Source: Rhododendron vialii (taxonomy: Eukaryota > Streptophyta > Magnoliopsida > Ericales > Ericaceae). From it: DNA of 64,000 nucleotides. Location: NCBI RefSeq assembly GCF_030253575.1, contig NC_080560.1:33283501-33347500 (forward strand), in the 5' to 3' direction. How positions within the stretch are numbered: the stretch's first letter is position 1; each line of letters opens with the position of its first letter. The position numbers and the translations under genes were made by a program. Positions 12,601 through 24,574 of this stretch are shown here, in pieces. The notes under the pieces are model-generated. The model saw nothing but the letters and a program-made list of their open reading frames with translations. It searched no databases and was not told the DNA's origin.

Positions 12601-13437
12601 GGTCTAAAAAGCTAGATAAGCAAAAAATTTAAGTAAGCATTTATGAGAAATTCAACATTTGTTCTACTAAAGGAGGGTAGCTATAATTCTTTAGGATCTT
12701 TTTAACAATAACTTAAGTATTCATGTATCAATAATTCTTTAGTTTTGTACTTATTAACGTTTAAGTTTTTCAGGCATCATATCTTTTCTTTTCTTTTATT
12801 TTATTTTTGACAATTTTATCCAATCATAGTAAAACATCAACAATTTGTCTTTTGAGTTTGCGTTGATCGTATTGCCTTCGCGAAATTTTGAGAATTCTAT
12901 AGTGTAAGTGCCAAAATATTACACTAGAGTGAGAATTTCATAGTTGAAGTACACAAATTTTGTAATGGAAGAGTGAAAAATTTGTAGTGAAAATGTGAGA
13001 GTTTTATATTAAAAGTGTGATGAAATCAACGAACATTGTGAAATCAAAGCTGAAAGTTATGTTCATCTAAGTTGGACCTAGACATGAGAGTTATGGTTAT
13101 AATATGGGAACTATGAGTAACTTTCCCAAATAAAAATAGCTTTTTAAATTCTTCGTGTTTAGCTTTTCATTTGTGGAAATGAAAAAAAAAAGATGTTAGA
13201 AAAAAGAACGAAGGGTAAAGTATCATCAAAACCACCCTTAGGTTTTTGTAAATTACAAATTGCCCTTTTACTTTTGAAAATTTATAAAATACCCCTGTCT
13301 CATTACAAATTACACTTTGTAATGATTTAGATGTTAGGAAATTCAATAAAATTTGTCTAACATTATCAAATCTTAATTACAGTGGACTAATTTGTCTTTT
13401 TTAGCCTATGAAAGGCTATTTCACATCTCTGCAACTA
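12601..13437. other. AT-rich intergenic DNA, nothing recognised
   Basis: No ORF above background, no RNA gene and no clear repeat ends were seen in this stretch. Confidence 0.5.
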
Positions 13438-13770
13438 GGGCTATAAATGAGTTGAGCTTTGTCGAGTTCAAGTTCGGCTCGTTTACTAAACAAGCAAAAT
13501 ACTTTGAGCTCGAGCTTGGCTCAAGTCTTAACGAGCTGAGCTTAATTATTTACTAAATGAGTCCCTTTAATCTAGCTGAGCTTTCCTTAATGAGCCGAGC
13601 TTTTGTCGAACGAGCCGAGCTCCACTTAAGCTCCATTCGACTCATTTACTAAATGAGCCAAAAACTCGAGCTCAAGCTCGAGTTGTTTACTAAACAAGCT
13701 GACCCGAGCTCGGGTCATTTACTAAACGAGCCGCCCTGAGCTCGTGAGCTACTCGGTTCATTTACAGTCA
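13438..13770. mobile_element. MITE-like repeat rich in GAGCTCGAG/CGAGCTGAGC motifs
   Basis: The left end is GGGCTATAAATGAGTTGAGC. The right end in inverse is TGACTGTAAATGAACCGAGT. The interior alternates 'TTTACTAAA(C/T)GAG' and 'GAGCTCGAGC' blocks, a pattern common in a widespread plant MITE type. No target duplication was identified. Confidence 0.6.
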
Positions 13771-13802
13771 TATTTGCAGCCTTTCGCAAGCTTTAAAAAA
13801 GG

Positions 13803-14178
13803 GAAACTTATAGAAATGATACTTCTAGTTTCATCCGAGTCTCATTTTTGTCATCCAAGTATCAATTATAACTCTTTTGACCTTTAAGTTTGATTTTTGT
13901 ACCAAATTGGTCCAATTGATAACTTTTTTCAACCAAACTGAAAGGAAAAAATTAGATTGATGGTAGTTTAGACATTGCAGTTCGTACCAAGTTGGTCCAA
14001 TTGATGACGTCTGCACTCAATTTGATTTTTTCCGTCCAATTTGGCTGACAGATGTTATCAATTGGATCAACTTGGTACGAAAACTAAACTTGAAAGTTAA
14101 AAAAGTTGCAATTAATAATTGGAGAACGAATATGAGACTTGAGTGAAATTAGGATGACACAATTTCTATAGATTTTTC
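13803..14178. mobile_element. Palindromic MITE-like element
   Basis: The ends are inverted: left GAAACTTATAGAAATGATAC with GAGTCTCAT, right in inverse TCTATAGAAATTGTGTCAT with AAGTCTCAT. The interior holds inverted copies of TTGGTCCAATTGAT and ATCAATTGGATCAACTTGG. Non-coding. Confidence 0.55.
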
Positions 14179-14518
14179 TTTAAAAAACCAGTATGGTCCA
14201 TTCTAATTAGAACTTCATCATGTCTGACATATTCTGTCGAGCTATATCACGACAAGAGATTGATTTGTTTATGGCACACGGGGTACATATAATTTCCCAA
14301 GCGTGAGGAGGTAATCTATAGTAATTCACAGACACCTCAGGGGTAGTTTTGATTTTTCCCAAAATGTAAATATAAAAACAAAAAGAACGGCACACACAGC
14401 AGGGCGGGCTTGACCTTTTCTTTGGGTCTAGAAACCCTAGACCCGCACACGCTTGAATTCCCACCCTCGTGCGGGGGTACACAAATGAAGACCAAGATAC
14501 CGCCACTTTCTTCGCTCC

Positions 14519-14520
<2 letters not shown>

Positions 14521-14550
<30 letters not shown>
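14521..14550 (+). repeat. (GA)15 microsatellite upstream of the RETICULATA-related gene
   Basis: An uninterrupted GA tract about 340 bp before the chosen start codon and just upstream of a TATA-like element. GA/CT tracts are frequent in plant core promoters and leaders; any regulatory role here is inference. Confidence 0.9.
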
Positions 14551-14554
<4 letters not shown>

Positions 14555-14606
14555 TCACTTTGATACTAGCTTAAACTAGCAACTTCTCCCTCCCTCTCTC
14601 CTCTCG

Positions 14607-14822
14607 TATAAACCCCATACGTATATTCGCTTTCGCAATCGAATCATCTCTCAATAATTTATAATCCCCCACTAGGAAAAAACCAACGTCGAGTCCCGTC
14701 ATTTTCAGTTTTTTCCTTTTCTCGTAGCTTTTACATTCTCATCAAAATGGGTTCTTGATGTTTTCTAGTACTTGTATATGAATCCTAGAACTTGTTTAGT
14801 TTCAGTCATTTCGACCATTTGA
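14607..14822 (+). promoter_or_regulatory. Probable TATA box and leader with three overlapping uORFs
   Basis: A TATAAAC motif at 14607-14613 would place the transcription start near 14640. The leader before the main ATG (14891) contains ATG at 14747, 14758 and 14778. Their reading frames (14747-14758, 14758-14781, 14778-14822; 3, 7 and 14 codons before the stop) overlap end to start, TGATG then ATGA. None reaches the main start. Promoter placement is inferred from sequence only. Confidence 0.5.
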
Positions 14823-14890
14823 TCTGCATTTCTCTTTTGCTAGCTTTTTTCTTTTCAAAGTCAGCATCTTTAGCTGATACTTGTGGGGTA

Positions 14891-17800
14891 ATGGAGGTTT
14901 ATTCATCATCGAGTATTGGGCTTCAGAAAATGATGATTGCTAACATTCAAAAAACCCTAGCTTGTTATCCAAAGGGAAGTAGAAATTTGACTTATAGTAA
15001 TAAAAGGGAACAAAGCCTTGTGGTTGTTAACACCTTGAAAAATTCGGGAGCTGAGCCCCAATCTGGTGTGGTAGTGACCATTGTTATGAAAGAAGGTGAC
15101 GGAGGGTATGCGGGGAAGGATTTGGGTGTGTTGGAAGGTAGTTATGGGCCGGGAACCGATTGTGGAAACGGCGGTGGGGATGTGTTTGGGGGTAATAATA
15201 GAAATGGGTCTAATGGGAAATGGTTAGGTGGAGGTGGTGGTGGTGATGATAATAGTGAAGGGGGTGATGATGAAGAAGAAGAAGATGATGATGAGTTTGG
15301 GCCAATAATGAAGTTTGAGGATGTGATGAAAGAGACTGAGGCTCGAGGGGCTAGTCTTCCGCTAGACATGTTAGAGGCCGCGAAGAGTGGTGGACTTCGT
15401 GAGTTGCTTCTTCTTAGATACTTGGAATTGCAGGTATAGGGTTTTGTTGCGTGTCGATAGGGTTAAAATTTGGTTGCATTCGCGTGTGGTGTTTGGTTTG
15501 CCAAAGAAAATAGAAGGATGTACATGAATGGAAATCATCTATTGAATGGTTGTCCATTCGGAGGCCAAGGAATGAGCACATTCCATTCCTTCCCCAAATC
15601 ATTCTAGCGAACCAACACCATTTGATATTTCTGTTCTGTAGTTTCTGTAAGAAATGGTAGTATTCTTTATGCAGGCGTCTGGATGGCCTCTGAGCTTTAT
15701 AATGACGTCTTGTTCTATGCTCCGGAATCGAATGCTGGCTGATCCGTCATTTCTTTTTAAAGTTGGCACGGAGGTTTGTTAAGATCCGTTGGTATGATTA
15801 TTTTTTGCGTGTAAATCTGGCTAGATAGTCAGGTGGATCGTTGTGCTTGGTTTGCTGAGTCAAAGGAATAAGTTAGTGTGTATGAACCCTTGTGTACGAG
15901 TGATCACTCTTGCAGAATTTTTTTTCCATTTTAGCAACAAGCCACCCTTCCTTGGAATTTACAAATGCCGTTCACATAAACTAGGTACCATGTGACTTGC
16001 ATCAATGAGATTGTACAAGCAATGGAAGAGAAATTAATATATGAAGTTGGAGTTGGGGTTGATATGATTTGGATCACCTTCCTTAAAGTCTCAATCTAGA
16101 TTTTTTTTTTTGGTACTACGGAAATAAAACTGTCGTTCTAGATACCATTTGTGCAAGTTACCTCTATGGTCTACATTAATTGGTTGTCATAATCCCCTTG
16201 ATCTTTCTAATCCTTTTGTTTGCACAATTCTTGATATGGGTTCAAACTTAGTATTACTCCTTTAACATGATGCAGATTGTTATAGATTCTTGTTGTGCTA
16301 CATTAGCAGAGGTTCAAAAGAGGGGCAAGGACTTCTGGGCAGAATTTGAGCTGTATCTTGCGGATCTCTTGGTTGGGGTGGTCGTTAATGTCGCATTAGT
16401 TGGTATGTTAGCCCCTTATGCTCGTATTGGGCAACCATCTCTGTCTAAAGGGGGTTTTGGACGAATGCAACATGCTTATGCTGCTCTTCCTAGCAGGTTG
16501 ATTTTTCCCACCAAGAACTATACAGAATTAGAGGATATTGACTTATATAAGAGCGATAAATATTTTATTCCGTATCGGGATCATGATAGCCTTGAAACAT
16601 GATAAGAAACTAGTCATTCATTATCTTCTTCGTTCAATAGCACAGCTTTAGTTGTCAATCTATCCATTCCATTGATATGTTCATCTTATTCAGTGTATTT
16701 GAAGCTGAAAGGCCAGGCTGTAGATTTTCTGTGAAGCAAAGGATAGCTACTTACTTTTTCAAGGTACTGTAACCACTAAGATTCTGATATTTTAGCTGTC
16801 ATTTGACCATAAGCCAAAGGGAGGAGTTTCGGTTTCTCATAAAAATGATTAACTTTCGATCTCAAAGTTTTGTTAGATCCTTTTCTCCTTAGTCACCTAG
16901 ATTCTGGTAGAAGTTGGTTGTGTTTGCCTGCATTTTTTCATTTTTGCAGCATATAGTTGACCGCTGGCGGTATTTTCAGGGTGTTATGTATGGAGCAGTC
17001 GGGTTTGCATGTGGTATTATAGGTCAAGGCATAGCGAATTTGATCATGACTGCAAAGAGGTATGCTCCTGAATAGATCCATGACGTATACGTGCTTATTC
17101 TTGCTTCAACATTACTTGTTTTATTGGCCCTTAAAATTATGTATACGTCTTGATTCTCGGCAGGAGTTAGTGCTTGAGGATTTGCTTGGCTTCAAAATGG
17201 ATAATTGAGTTGTGGGCCAGTGACAATATTATGAGGTGTCATACGTAGTTAACAGATAATTAAAACCCGGAGTCATTGCAGATTTTGCCTAGAGGGGGGT
17301 AAATAGGAAAATCTTTAAACATTGTCATCAATTATCTAGCAATAGAATTTCAAGGCATTATGTAACCTAAATCTTCAAGTCATAAGAGTAAAGAACAAGT
17401 TCAATAAGATTTTTACTGGTAATCCCTGTGAGATCTCTCATTAGATGAAAACCACAGACCAATCAACATATAATGTTGGCTATTGACACCTCATTCTCCT
17501 CATCCCGGAATGCCTTTTCCATAGACTAGGCTGGTGGTGGGGAAGAAAGCGTGAAGGAAGGTTTTTGAAGTATCAAGAATAACCTAGCTGATAAACCAAG
17601 TTTACGAAAATGAGAATAACTTAGCTGAATGTGGGGATCTAATACCTAATTAGGATTTATTATCTTTCCCCCTTTGCTAAAGCCCTAGGTGAGGAAGAGA
17701 TATTGGGAATTGTGTTAAAACCAAAATCTATACACCCTGCACTGTCTAGCAGGTATCACACACCATCACAAAGGTATAGGACCTTTGTTGTATATTATGA

Positions 17801-20573
17801 TCAAGCAAGTAGCAAGTCCGAGTAGCATGAAATCTGTCACTCTGTAGAACACCTTCTACAACCCCAAGTTACAGACTCCAGCAATCTTCTCCTACAGAAA
17901 TCACCAATCGCCCCAAAACTTATAGATTTAGTGAATTGAAGAATGGACTCCCGCTTTTATATTTCCTTTGGTGGACTGCTGGCCTCTTTCTTCCTGTACC
18001 TCATTTTTGTATTTTTAATAATATCTTTTTTGTTGAACCCTGACAGCTATCTACACCAATAAAATATTTTTAATCTGCCCATTCTCTCCTCTTTACTTTT
18101 TGGCCTCCTCTGTCTGCTTAAGCTATCTGATCATGTCTTGACAATTTTGTTGGACAAGTTTAAGAATAGAGATAGTCAAGATAAGAAAGTGATTCCACCT
18201 TTTCTGAGAAAGGAAGATGGAATTTTTGAAAATTAGGAACATTGTTATCTTTCCCCTGTCAGCCATGAAGCAATGCCGAGTTACACTTCAACTTGATTCA
18301 CTGCAACTTTGTTCACCTGGAGCTCAAACTGTTGGCATCCAGTGATTACGATCCTGTCAGTTTTCTCCATTAAATTATTTAATCACGAGTGCAGATAGCT
18401 TCTCATAGCTTTTTATGTTGTTTATTTGTCACTTTTTATTCTTATTTTTTTAATCCAAGCAGGCATTGTGCACAGGTAAAATTTTGGTAGTGCCTTGTTT
18501 GATTGCAAGAAGTATTATTTGGGGATATTGAACAGTTCAGTTTTTTGTTCTATTTTTTGAACAGTGAATGACAACATATTGTGTTTGATTATTTCTCATG
18601 ATTTTTTCTTTTCCATATCAGGAGCATTAGGAAATCAGAAGAGGACATACCTGTCCCACCTCTTGTGAAAAGTGCAGCTCTTTGGGGTATGCCTTTGATT
18701 CATCAATCACAATCCTCTTTATGGCTCTTAAACTCATTCTCTGATATGCTCTCAAAATAAGCACTGGATAGGAAAATCTAATGGAACTTTTAAATATTAT
18801 TTCTGGACAATAGCTTTGGCTTGAGTTTATACAGACATGATGTGGTTTATAATCTGGTAATTATCCTATTCATATTTACCTAGTTCTTCTCAGTTATCCT
18901 CCACTATATTTTACGATATGGATGACTTCTCAAAGTTTATAAGACATCAAATTAAAATACCTCACTAAGATTATACTCATACAACTAAAATGCTCTTCTT
19001 TCTCAAACCCAACTTTGCATTAGAGGAGGGGCGACCCCCTGAGGAAGGACACTTGTTAAGCTTGTGGCTATGTAAACTAAATTGTCATCTTATGGAGCTT
19101 GTATCCCTGTTGTTCCCTAACTAATGTGGGCATTTATGCCTTTGATTTTGAGTTTTGGTTTCAGAGTTGTCCATCCAGGAATGGATGATGTGATAGTGGT
19201 ATCAGGTGTTGTTATGCAAATTAATAATCGTAGAAGTGTGGTAGCACCTGCCTTTCATGATGATTGAATGTTAATATTATGCCTTATATGATGGTGTTTA
19301 ATGTTTTCATGCAGTTTGTGCAGTTTAAATAGTTATCATTTCTTTCAGAAACATAGTGATGATATCCCTCCTGCCCGTACATGGCAGGGGTTCCCAGACT
19401 CCTAGTTTATGGATGTAGTGTTGTCTGTTTCCCTAGAACTCCCTTACGTTTCTGTTTCCTAGGAGACCGAAATGCAACAGTGGAATCCTGTAATCCAGTG
19501 TTTTGACTAGCACATATCGAAATGCTCCCAACACTTCAAAATTCTATGAAACATTTTAATGTTTCGACACGTATTAGACATGCAACAATGACATCGTTAT
19601 TCATTCCAAATTCTTTTGATTTCCACTATATTCCGACAACATTTTCGAGATGTTTCTACAGCCTTTCCTTTTCCTAGTTAACTGAAAAAACATACTGCAT
19701 AAGATTGTGATCCTTGAAGGCACATACTACTCTCTAATTGGATAAGGACACGTAACCCTGTGTCTCTTAGGACTTGAGCAACGCAAATCTGATCCATTAT
19801 CAAGTAATGCTAATATTATATTCACCGTTTGAATTGTTTTCACCAGTTCAATTCATCTGTTTATGAGATGTTGATCTCTATATCACGGGGAAAAAAAATG
19901 ATGAGGAATCTCCCAAGACGTTATCCCTTTCCTCTTCTGTTGCAACTTTGCAAGTTTATTGCAGAACCATGTCAAAGCTTCTTGGTTCATACTTCATATG
20001 CAATGGCCAAAAATTCATCAAGGTTCAAACTTCGTTAAGTGACTAGTGTAGTATCCTGGTGTCCTATTATGATATGATTTCTTGTTTCTATTCTCAGCCC
20101 AAATATAGACAGGAATTTATGGTTTTCTCGTGCCTTTTGCAAGTATGATTTCTTTGTTTGACAGCTTCACGATGCAAGTGTGTGTGTATATACACGGGGC
20201 GGTTCCGGGGACCCTTAATAAAACCTCTAAAAAGAACCCCCCAAGTTCCCAATCGAATTTTTATGATTCGAGCCGCTTAATGTAATCAAAACGTGATTTT
20301 ATAGTTCCCGATCAAATTTTTATTATCCGAATCGTTCAATGTGTGTGTGAAGAAGTTATGACTGGAATCTATTTCGCAGGTGTTTTCCTAGCAGTTTCTT
20401 CCAACACCCGATATCAGATTATCAATGGATTAGAACGGTTGGTAGAATCATCTCCTTTGGCAAAGAAGGTCCCACCCGTGGCAATGGCTTTTACTATTGG
20501 TGTGCGATTTGGCAACAATATCTATGGCGGGATGCAATTTGTGGACTGGGCCAGATTGAGTGGGGTGCAATAA
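14891..20573 (+). CDS. RETICULATA-related protein, chloroplastic (DUF3411)
   Basis: Seven exons join to 424 codons (423 residues): 14891-15433, 15675-15773, 16276-16496, 16694-16763, 16980-17059, 18622-18686 and 20380-20573. The N-terminus is Ser/Lys/Asn-rich like a plastid transit peptide, followed by a Gly-rich stretch and an acidic run (DDEEEEDDDE, about residues 125-135). The conserved RETICULATA core then starts: MLRNRMLADPSFLFKVGTE, VIDSCCATLAEVQKRGKDFW, hydrophobic membrane segments, FEAERPGCRFSVKQR, GCGxIGQG-like GIIGQGIANLIMTAKR, and the terminal FGNNIYGGMQFVDWARLSG. Family members sit in the plastid envelope and affect leaf mesophyll and plastid development; the biochemical activity is unknown. 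It resembles the RER3/RER4 subgroup most. The ATG at 14891 is the first in frame after a TAG at 14786. Introns 5 (1.56 kb) and 6 (1.69 kb) hold repeat-like DNA. Confidence 0.93.
17276..17960 (-). repeat. Probable LTR fragment in intron 5 of the RETICULATA-related gene
   Basis: The segment begins with TTTTGCCTAGAGGGGGGTAA, the reverse of the C-run/TAGG motif common near the end of some Ty1/copia LTRs. A similar motif lies at 31470-31490. There is no ORF, and the right boundary is not defined. Assignment as an LTR remnant is tentative. Confidence 0.35.
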
Positions 20574-21908
20574 CTGTACATCTTTCTTATGTTTAAATGA
20601 AGCATCCCCTCGTTCTGTGACACTGTCCCAAAAGAATCAACTATGATGCTTAGAGTCCTTGAATGAGGTTAAAAAGCATTTATGGAGGGCAGTATATGGA
20701 GTAGTTTTCAATTGCAGTTAGCACTTTTCTTGGGAGTAATGTAGCTATTTTGGCAACCACCACTTTTTCCTCTGAGCAGAAATTCAGATTAGTCTTGATT
20801 ACATGGTCTTTCACTTTTGGTTCTCAAATAGTTTTTTTTTTAACTTGAAAAGTTCTCAAATAGTTGGTGACCAAAGAATACTAGCATATAACAGCAAAAA
20901 GAAAAAAAGAATACTAACATATAGTCTAGTTCTCAGTCTTTGCTGCTGCTTCTTAAAAGCAAGAGCCGAGAGGTACGTTAAGTGGAAAAGTGTGTGAGGG
21001 AGAGAGCACCAAATGTACAGCTTTGGTTCTCATTCTGTTATGCTTTACTTTCGTATCTTGTCTTTGGTCATGGTTATTTTCGCACCATTCCCAGTTCACT
21101 CACAAGACAATTTGCATTTTCATTTGATAATGGTTGAGGTGTTGCTACTCTGTTCGAGTCTTTATCTTGAGTTTCTTGTTCTGTAGCTGCACGATGATCA
21201 TCTTGCTCTACGTTTCTACTAGTCTGGCTTGTGTCCGTTGCTTTGATGATTGTGATTCTGTTATGTATTAACGCGGCAATTACAAATAGTAACCGAAAGT
21301 GCCCAACATTTCGGCAGAATGTCATTTGGAAGAACCTCATTATCCAATTATTATAGCTTAAATCTTTTTTGAATGAAATTGAAATGATTCTGACACTACA
21401 TCTGAAAGCTTTACCAGGATAGACTTGAAGTACTACTTAACTGGACTGGACATAGCTAATCCTGTACAATCCATCTTATTCCATTTCAAATTCATCTCTC
21501 TTTTGAAGCCTGAAAGTTGCAGAAATAGCTACTGCAGATGATTAGCACGTCTCAGAGACATTTTTTTCCTTGTTCCAAGACCTTATGAAAGTGTATATCA
21601 GGCAGAGGATGCTCTATGAAAATTTATGTGTCCCCCTTCTTATCCCTAGCCTCTTTCAATCGTGTGAGTTTTTTGCCGTATCAAGCCGCTGAGAGAGACT
21701 AGAGACAAGGAAACACATAATCCTTAGAGGTCGGTCGAGAGAGTATGGCAGCAACTCAGCAAGTAGGGTTACACAACAAACTTGCACGTTCTACTCCTTC
21801 CGTCATCAAAAAACTATTGGGACAACGGATATTTTCCAGGTGGTAACTTCAGACCTGACATTACTTGACATGCATGTTAGTTGGTTTGAACACCCGGTTA
21901 TTGACTAG

Positions 21909-21974
<66 letters not shown>

Positions 21975-22267
21975 ATTCTCATGACACAGGATCTTGACTC
22001 ATTGCTAATGCATACAAAACTTCAATTTCATACGAAGGGATAAGATGAAAAAAGCTTAGACCCACGATTGAAAATATCCCAATTCAGCTCTCAATAGCGG
22101 CCACCAATTCTCCATTCTATCTTGTATACTTCTCTTTTGCCCTGCATTATTTATATGTGGTGATACTAGCTAGTGTCGTGTGCGAACAACATCCTGTCTA
22201 TTGAACTGGATACCGAGTTATCAAAAGAAGTGTGTGGACGGGATTCGGATATTACTCAAAATTCAAG
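20574..22267. other. Intergenic region between the RETICULATA-related and dynein light chain genes
   Basis: This holds the 3' UTR of the upstream gene and the promoter of the next. A long GA microsatellite lies at about 21912-21974. An 88-codon minus-strand ORF at 21074-21340 has no recognisable domain and was not called. Nothing else was identified. Confidence 0.5.
21912..21974 (+). repeat. (GA)n microsatellite, about 31 units
   Basis: Long uninterrupted GA tract, about 290 bp upstream of the dynein light chain start codon. Likely length-polymorphic. Confidence 0.92.
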
Positions 22268-23405
22268 ATGTTGGAGGGAAAAGCAGTGGTGCGCGAGACA
22301 GACATGCCGGAGGCATTGCAGAGCCATGGCATGGAGTTAGCTTACCAGGCTCTTGATCTTCATGAAGTCTCTGACTGTCAATCCATTGCTCATTTCATTA
22401 AACAGGTTTTCTTTTTCACTCTGAGTCTTTTTCCGATTACACGAATTTTCATAAGCAACAGTCAATATAACGCGAAGAACAAGACAATTTCAATCCATAG
22501 AGGCAATCAAATTTGCAGACACGAAGTGGGTACAAACACAAAGTAGGTTAGGATCAAAAGAGTGAGAGAACACAAGACATAGGATATATTATTAAAGAAC
22601 ACTGAACTCTGGCTTCGATATTACACTGGGGTAAGTCCTTTTATAGGCCTAAGGAGACTGATTACGTCATCAAACAGTACCTATACATAATTGGTCATTA
22701 CTGTTTTGCCACACATAATTGGTACATGTCATTTATTGCCGTAAACTTTCCTACTGCCTAATTCAAACTAAAGTACATACAACTTTACACATCACCTAAT
22801 AAACAGTACACCCCAATTATTCTCCTTCTCCGGAAAAGAGGACAACACTACCATACTTTAGATTACAGACACAAAAGTAAATATATACCACAAAAGAGAC
22901 AGCTGGCATGAACATAGGGATGTTATTCGGGATTATCTGAACTACTGCTTCCAGAAGAGTCTTCAGTTCTGTCGGTCAAGTAATACTGTTCCAAAAGATA
23001 ACGAATATTTTGGCGCTATTTTTCAGTAGAATTGCGACGAAGTGCTATCTTCTTCCAACACTATTTCACGGGTTTGAATCGCTAGAATCGGCCCCTCTAC
23101 AGTCTAGGGTGCTCAACTGTTTCGTGTAGTTACTATGATGGCAGATCGATGTTTCGATGAAAGAGTTTTTATCTAAACAGAAATTTAACATGTTTCCGCA
23201 GAAATTTGATGAAGATTATGGACCAGCATGGCATTGTGTAGTTGGGAGAGACTTCGGATCTTGCATTACTCATTTACGTGGAAGTTTCATGTTCTTCGGA
23301 GTGGGGATGATGGAGTTCCTTATTTTCAAAGATGGCAAGGAGTTGAGTGAAAGCAAGGATGAAGCCATAGGAGTTCAACAGAAAGCTGAACAAGTTGATT
23401 TTTAG
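22268..23405 (+). CDS. LC8-type dynein light chain (DYNLL family)
   Basis: Two exons, 22268-22405 and 23202-23405, join in phase 0 to 113 residues. Visible LC8 signatures are MPEALQSHGMELAYQALDLH, IAHFIKQKFDEDYGPAWHCV, then VVGRDFGSCITH and a final beta-strand MMEFLIFKDG. The core matches the roughly 89-residue LC8 fold; an extra charged tail of about 25 residues follows. LC8 is a homodimer that binds short linear motifs. Flowering plants lack cytoplasmic dynein heavy chains, so it probably acts as a dimerisation hub rather than in a motor. The intron (796 bp) contains repeat-like sequence from about 22540. The acceptor at 23201 (TTTCCGCAG) was chosen because it restores the KFDE motif. An A-run near 23678-23690 lies in the 3' flank. 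Confidence 0.9.
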
Positions 23406-24574
23406 GAAACCACTCCTTTGTTATCGTATCGCGTGCTGTTCCGTAGCTAAGGGCGAAGCCGGAAATGTAATCCCTAGGAAATATAGTTCAACCATTCATA
23501 TCTAGTGTAGACAGTCGCATATGTCGTTGGGTAAGCTTTAGTTGCCTCTCTGGGATTGATTACAAAGTTATTTATGTGTGTCGGGTGCATGCCCTTTGTT
23601 GTTTAAGTATACTAAATCTCTGTAATTTGATCCTTGGATCCTCTTTCAATATCAATGACATCGATCCTTATTTCAAAAAAAAAAAAAATTTACTTTGTCA
23701 AATAAGATCTTTCTGGAGAAATGAGTCGATGAAACTGTCAGATTATATCAATTGATTTTGCAGTTTGAACATTTTTTTGAAACGATTCAAGCTTCTCTAG
23801 TGGATTAATGTCAACTACACAGATATATTCCAACCAAGGGCTGGGCCCAATGGCCATTATATGAGACTTAAAAAGTTTGCTCCCTTCAAATCTCAATTTC
23901 AAACCTTCTCTATCAACTCTTGTAATGCCAGCCTATACGGACTGTCCTTGCTTTAAATGGGTTCTCGTTTGTGGACCATAAATTGGTCCCTCAAGGATGA
24001 ATTGAGATGCACATAAGCCGATCTGAACAACCTGTGCCATGAGAAACAAAACAATAATAAGACAATAGTCTGAGTATGTGGATTCCCATGAGCCTCATAT
24101 CTATGCTCCAATCCTTTGATTTTTAATCACTAGCATGTAGATCAATTTCACACACAAAAGAAAAGGTCAGTAGCATGTAGGCCATCCAGGAACTTCTGCT
24201 TCATAAAAAATTGAACAATGAAAGAAAGAAAGAATAGACAAGAAGTCACTCTCTTTTGACTACTATTACATCTCAACTTCAACATGATACAATGTGTAAT
24301 ACAATCCAAGACGAAATGTAATGGAAGCAGGCACACTTGCAGTAACAATCTATACATTGAAAAATAGGTTTGATGGCAGCAGGGGCAAAATTGACCACCA
24401 AGCAATTTCTCAGCAAATACCAGCAGGGAAAGGCAAAATTTACTACCACCAAGCAAATTCTAAAGGCCATTCTAATACCTACTACTTTTTTCTCATAATC
24501 CAATTTTTGTCTTTTCCTTCGATAATTGAGGCAAAACTCAGGGTAGAAAGGTGGTTATAAGGATGAGCCAAATA
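23406..24574. other. Convergent intergenic region, 3' flanks of two genes
   Basis: The dynein light chain gene (plus) and carrier gene (minus) converge here, so both 3' UTRs should lie in it. Short overlapping ORFs at 24148-24560 on both strands have no recognisable domain and look like chance. Confidence 0.5.

Noticed and set aside
15142..15369. 75-codon minus-strand ORF with poly-serine and poly-proline
   Set aside because: It is the antisense of the Gly/Asp/Glu-rich part of the RETICULATA-related first exon; low-complexity shadow.
21074..21340. 88-codon minus-strand ORF
   Set aside because: No recognisable family, no clear promoter context and ordinary length for chance in this base composition.
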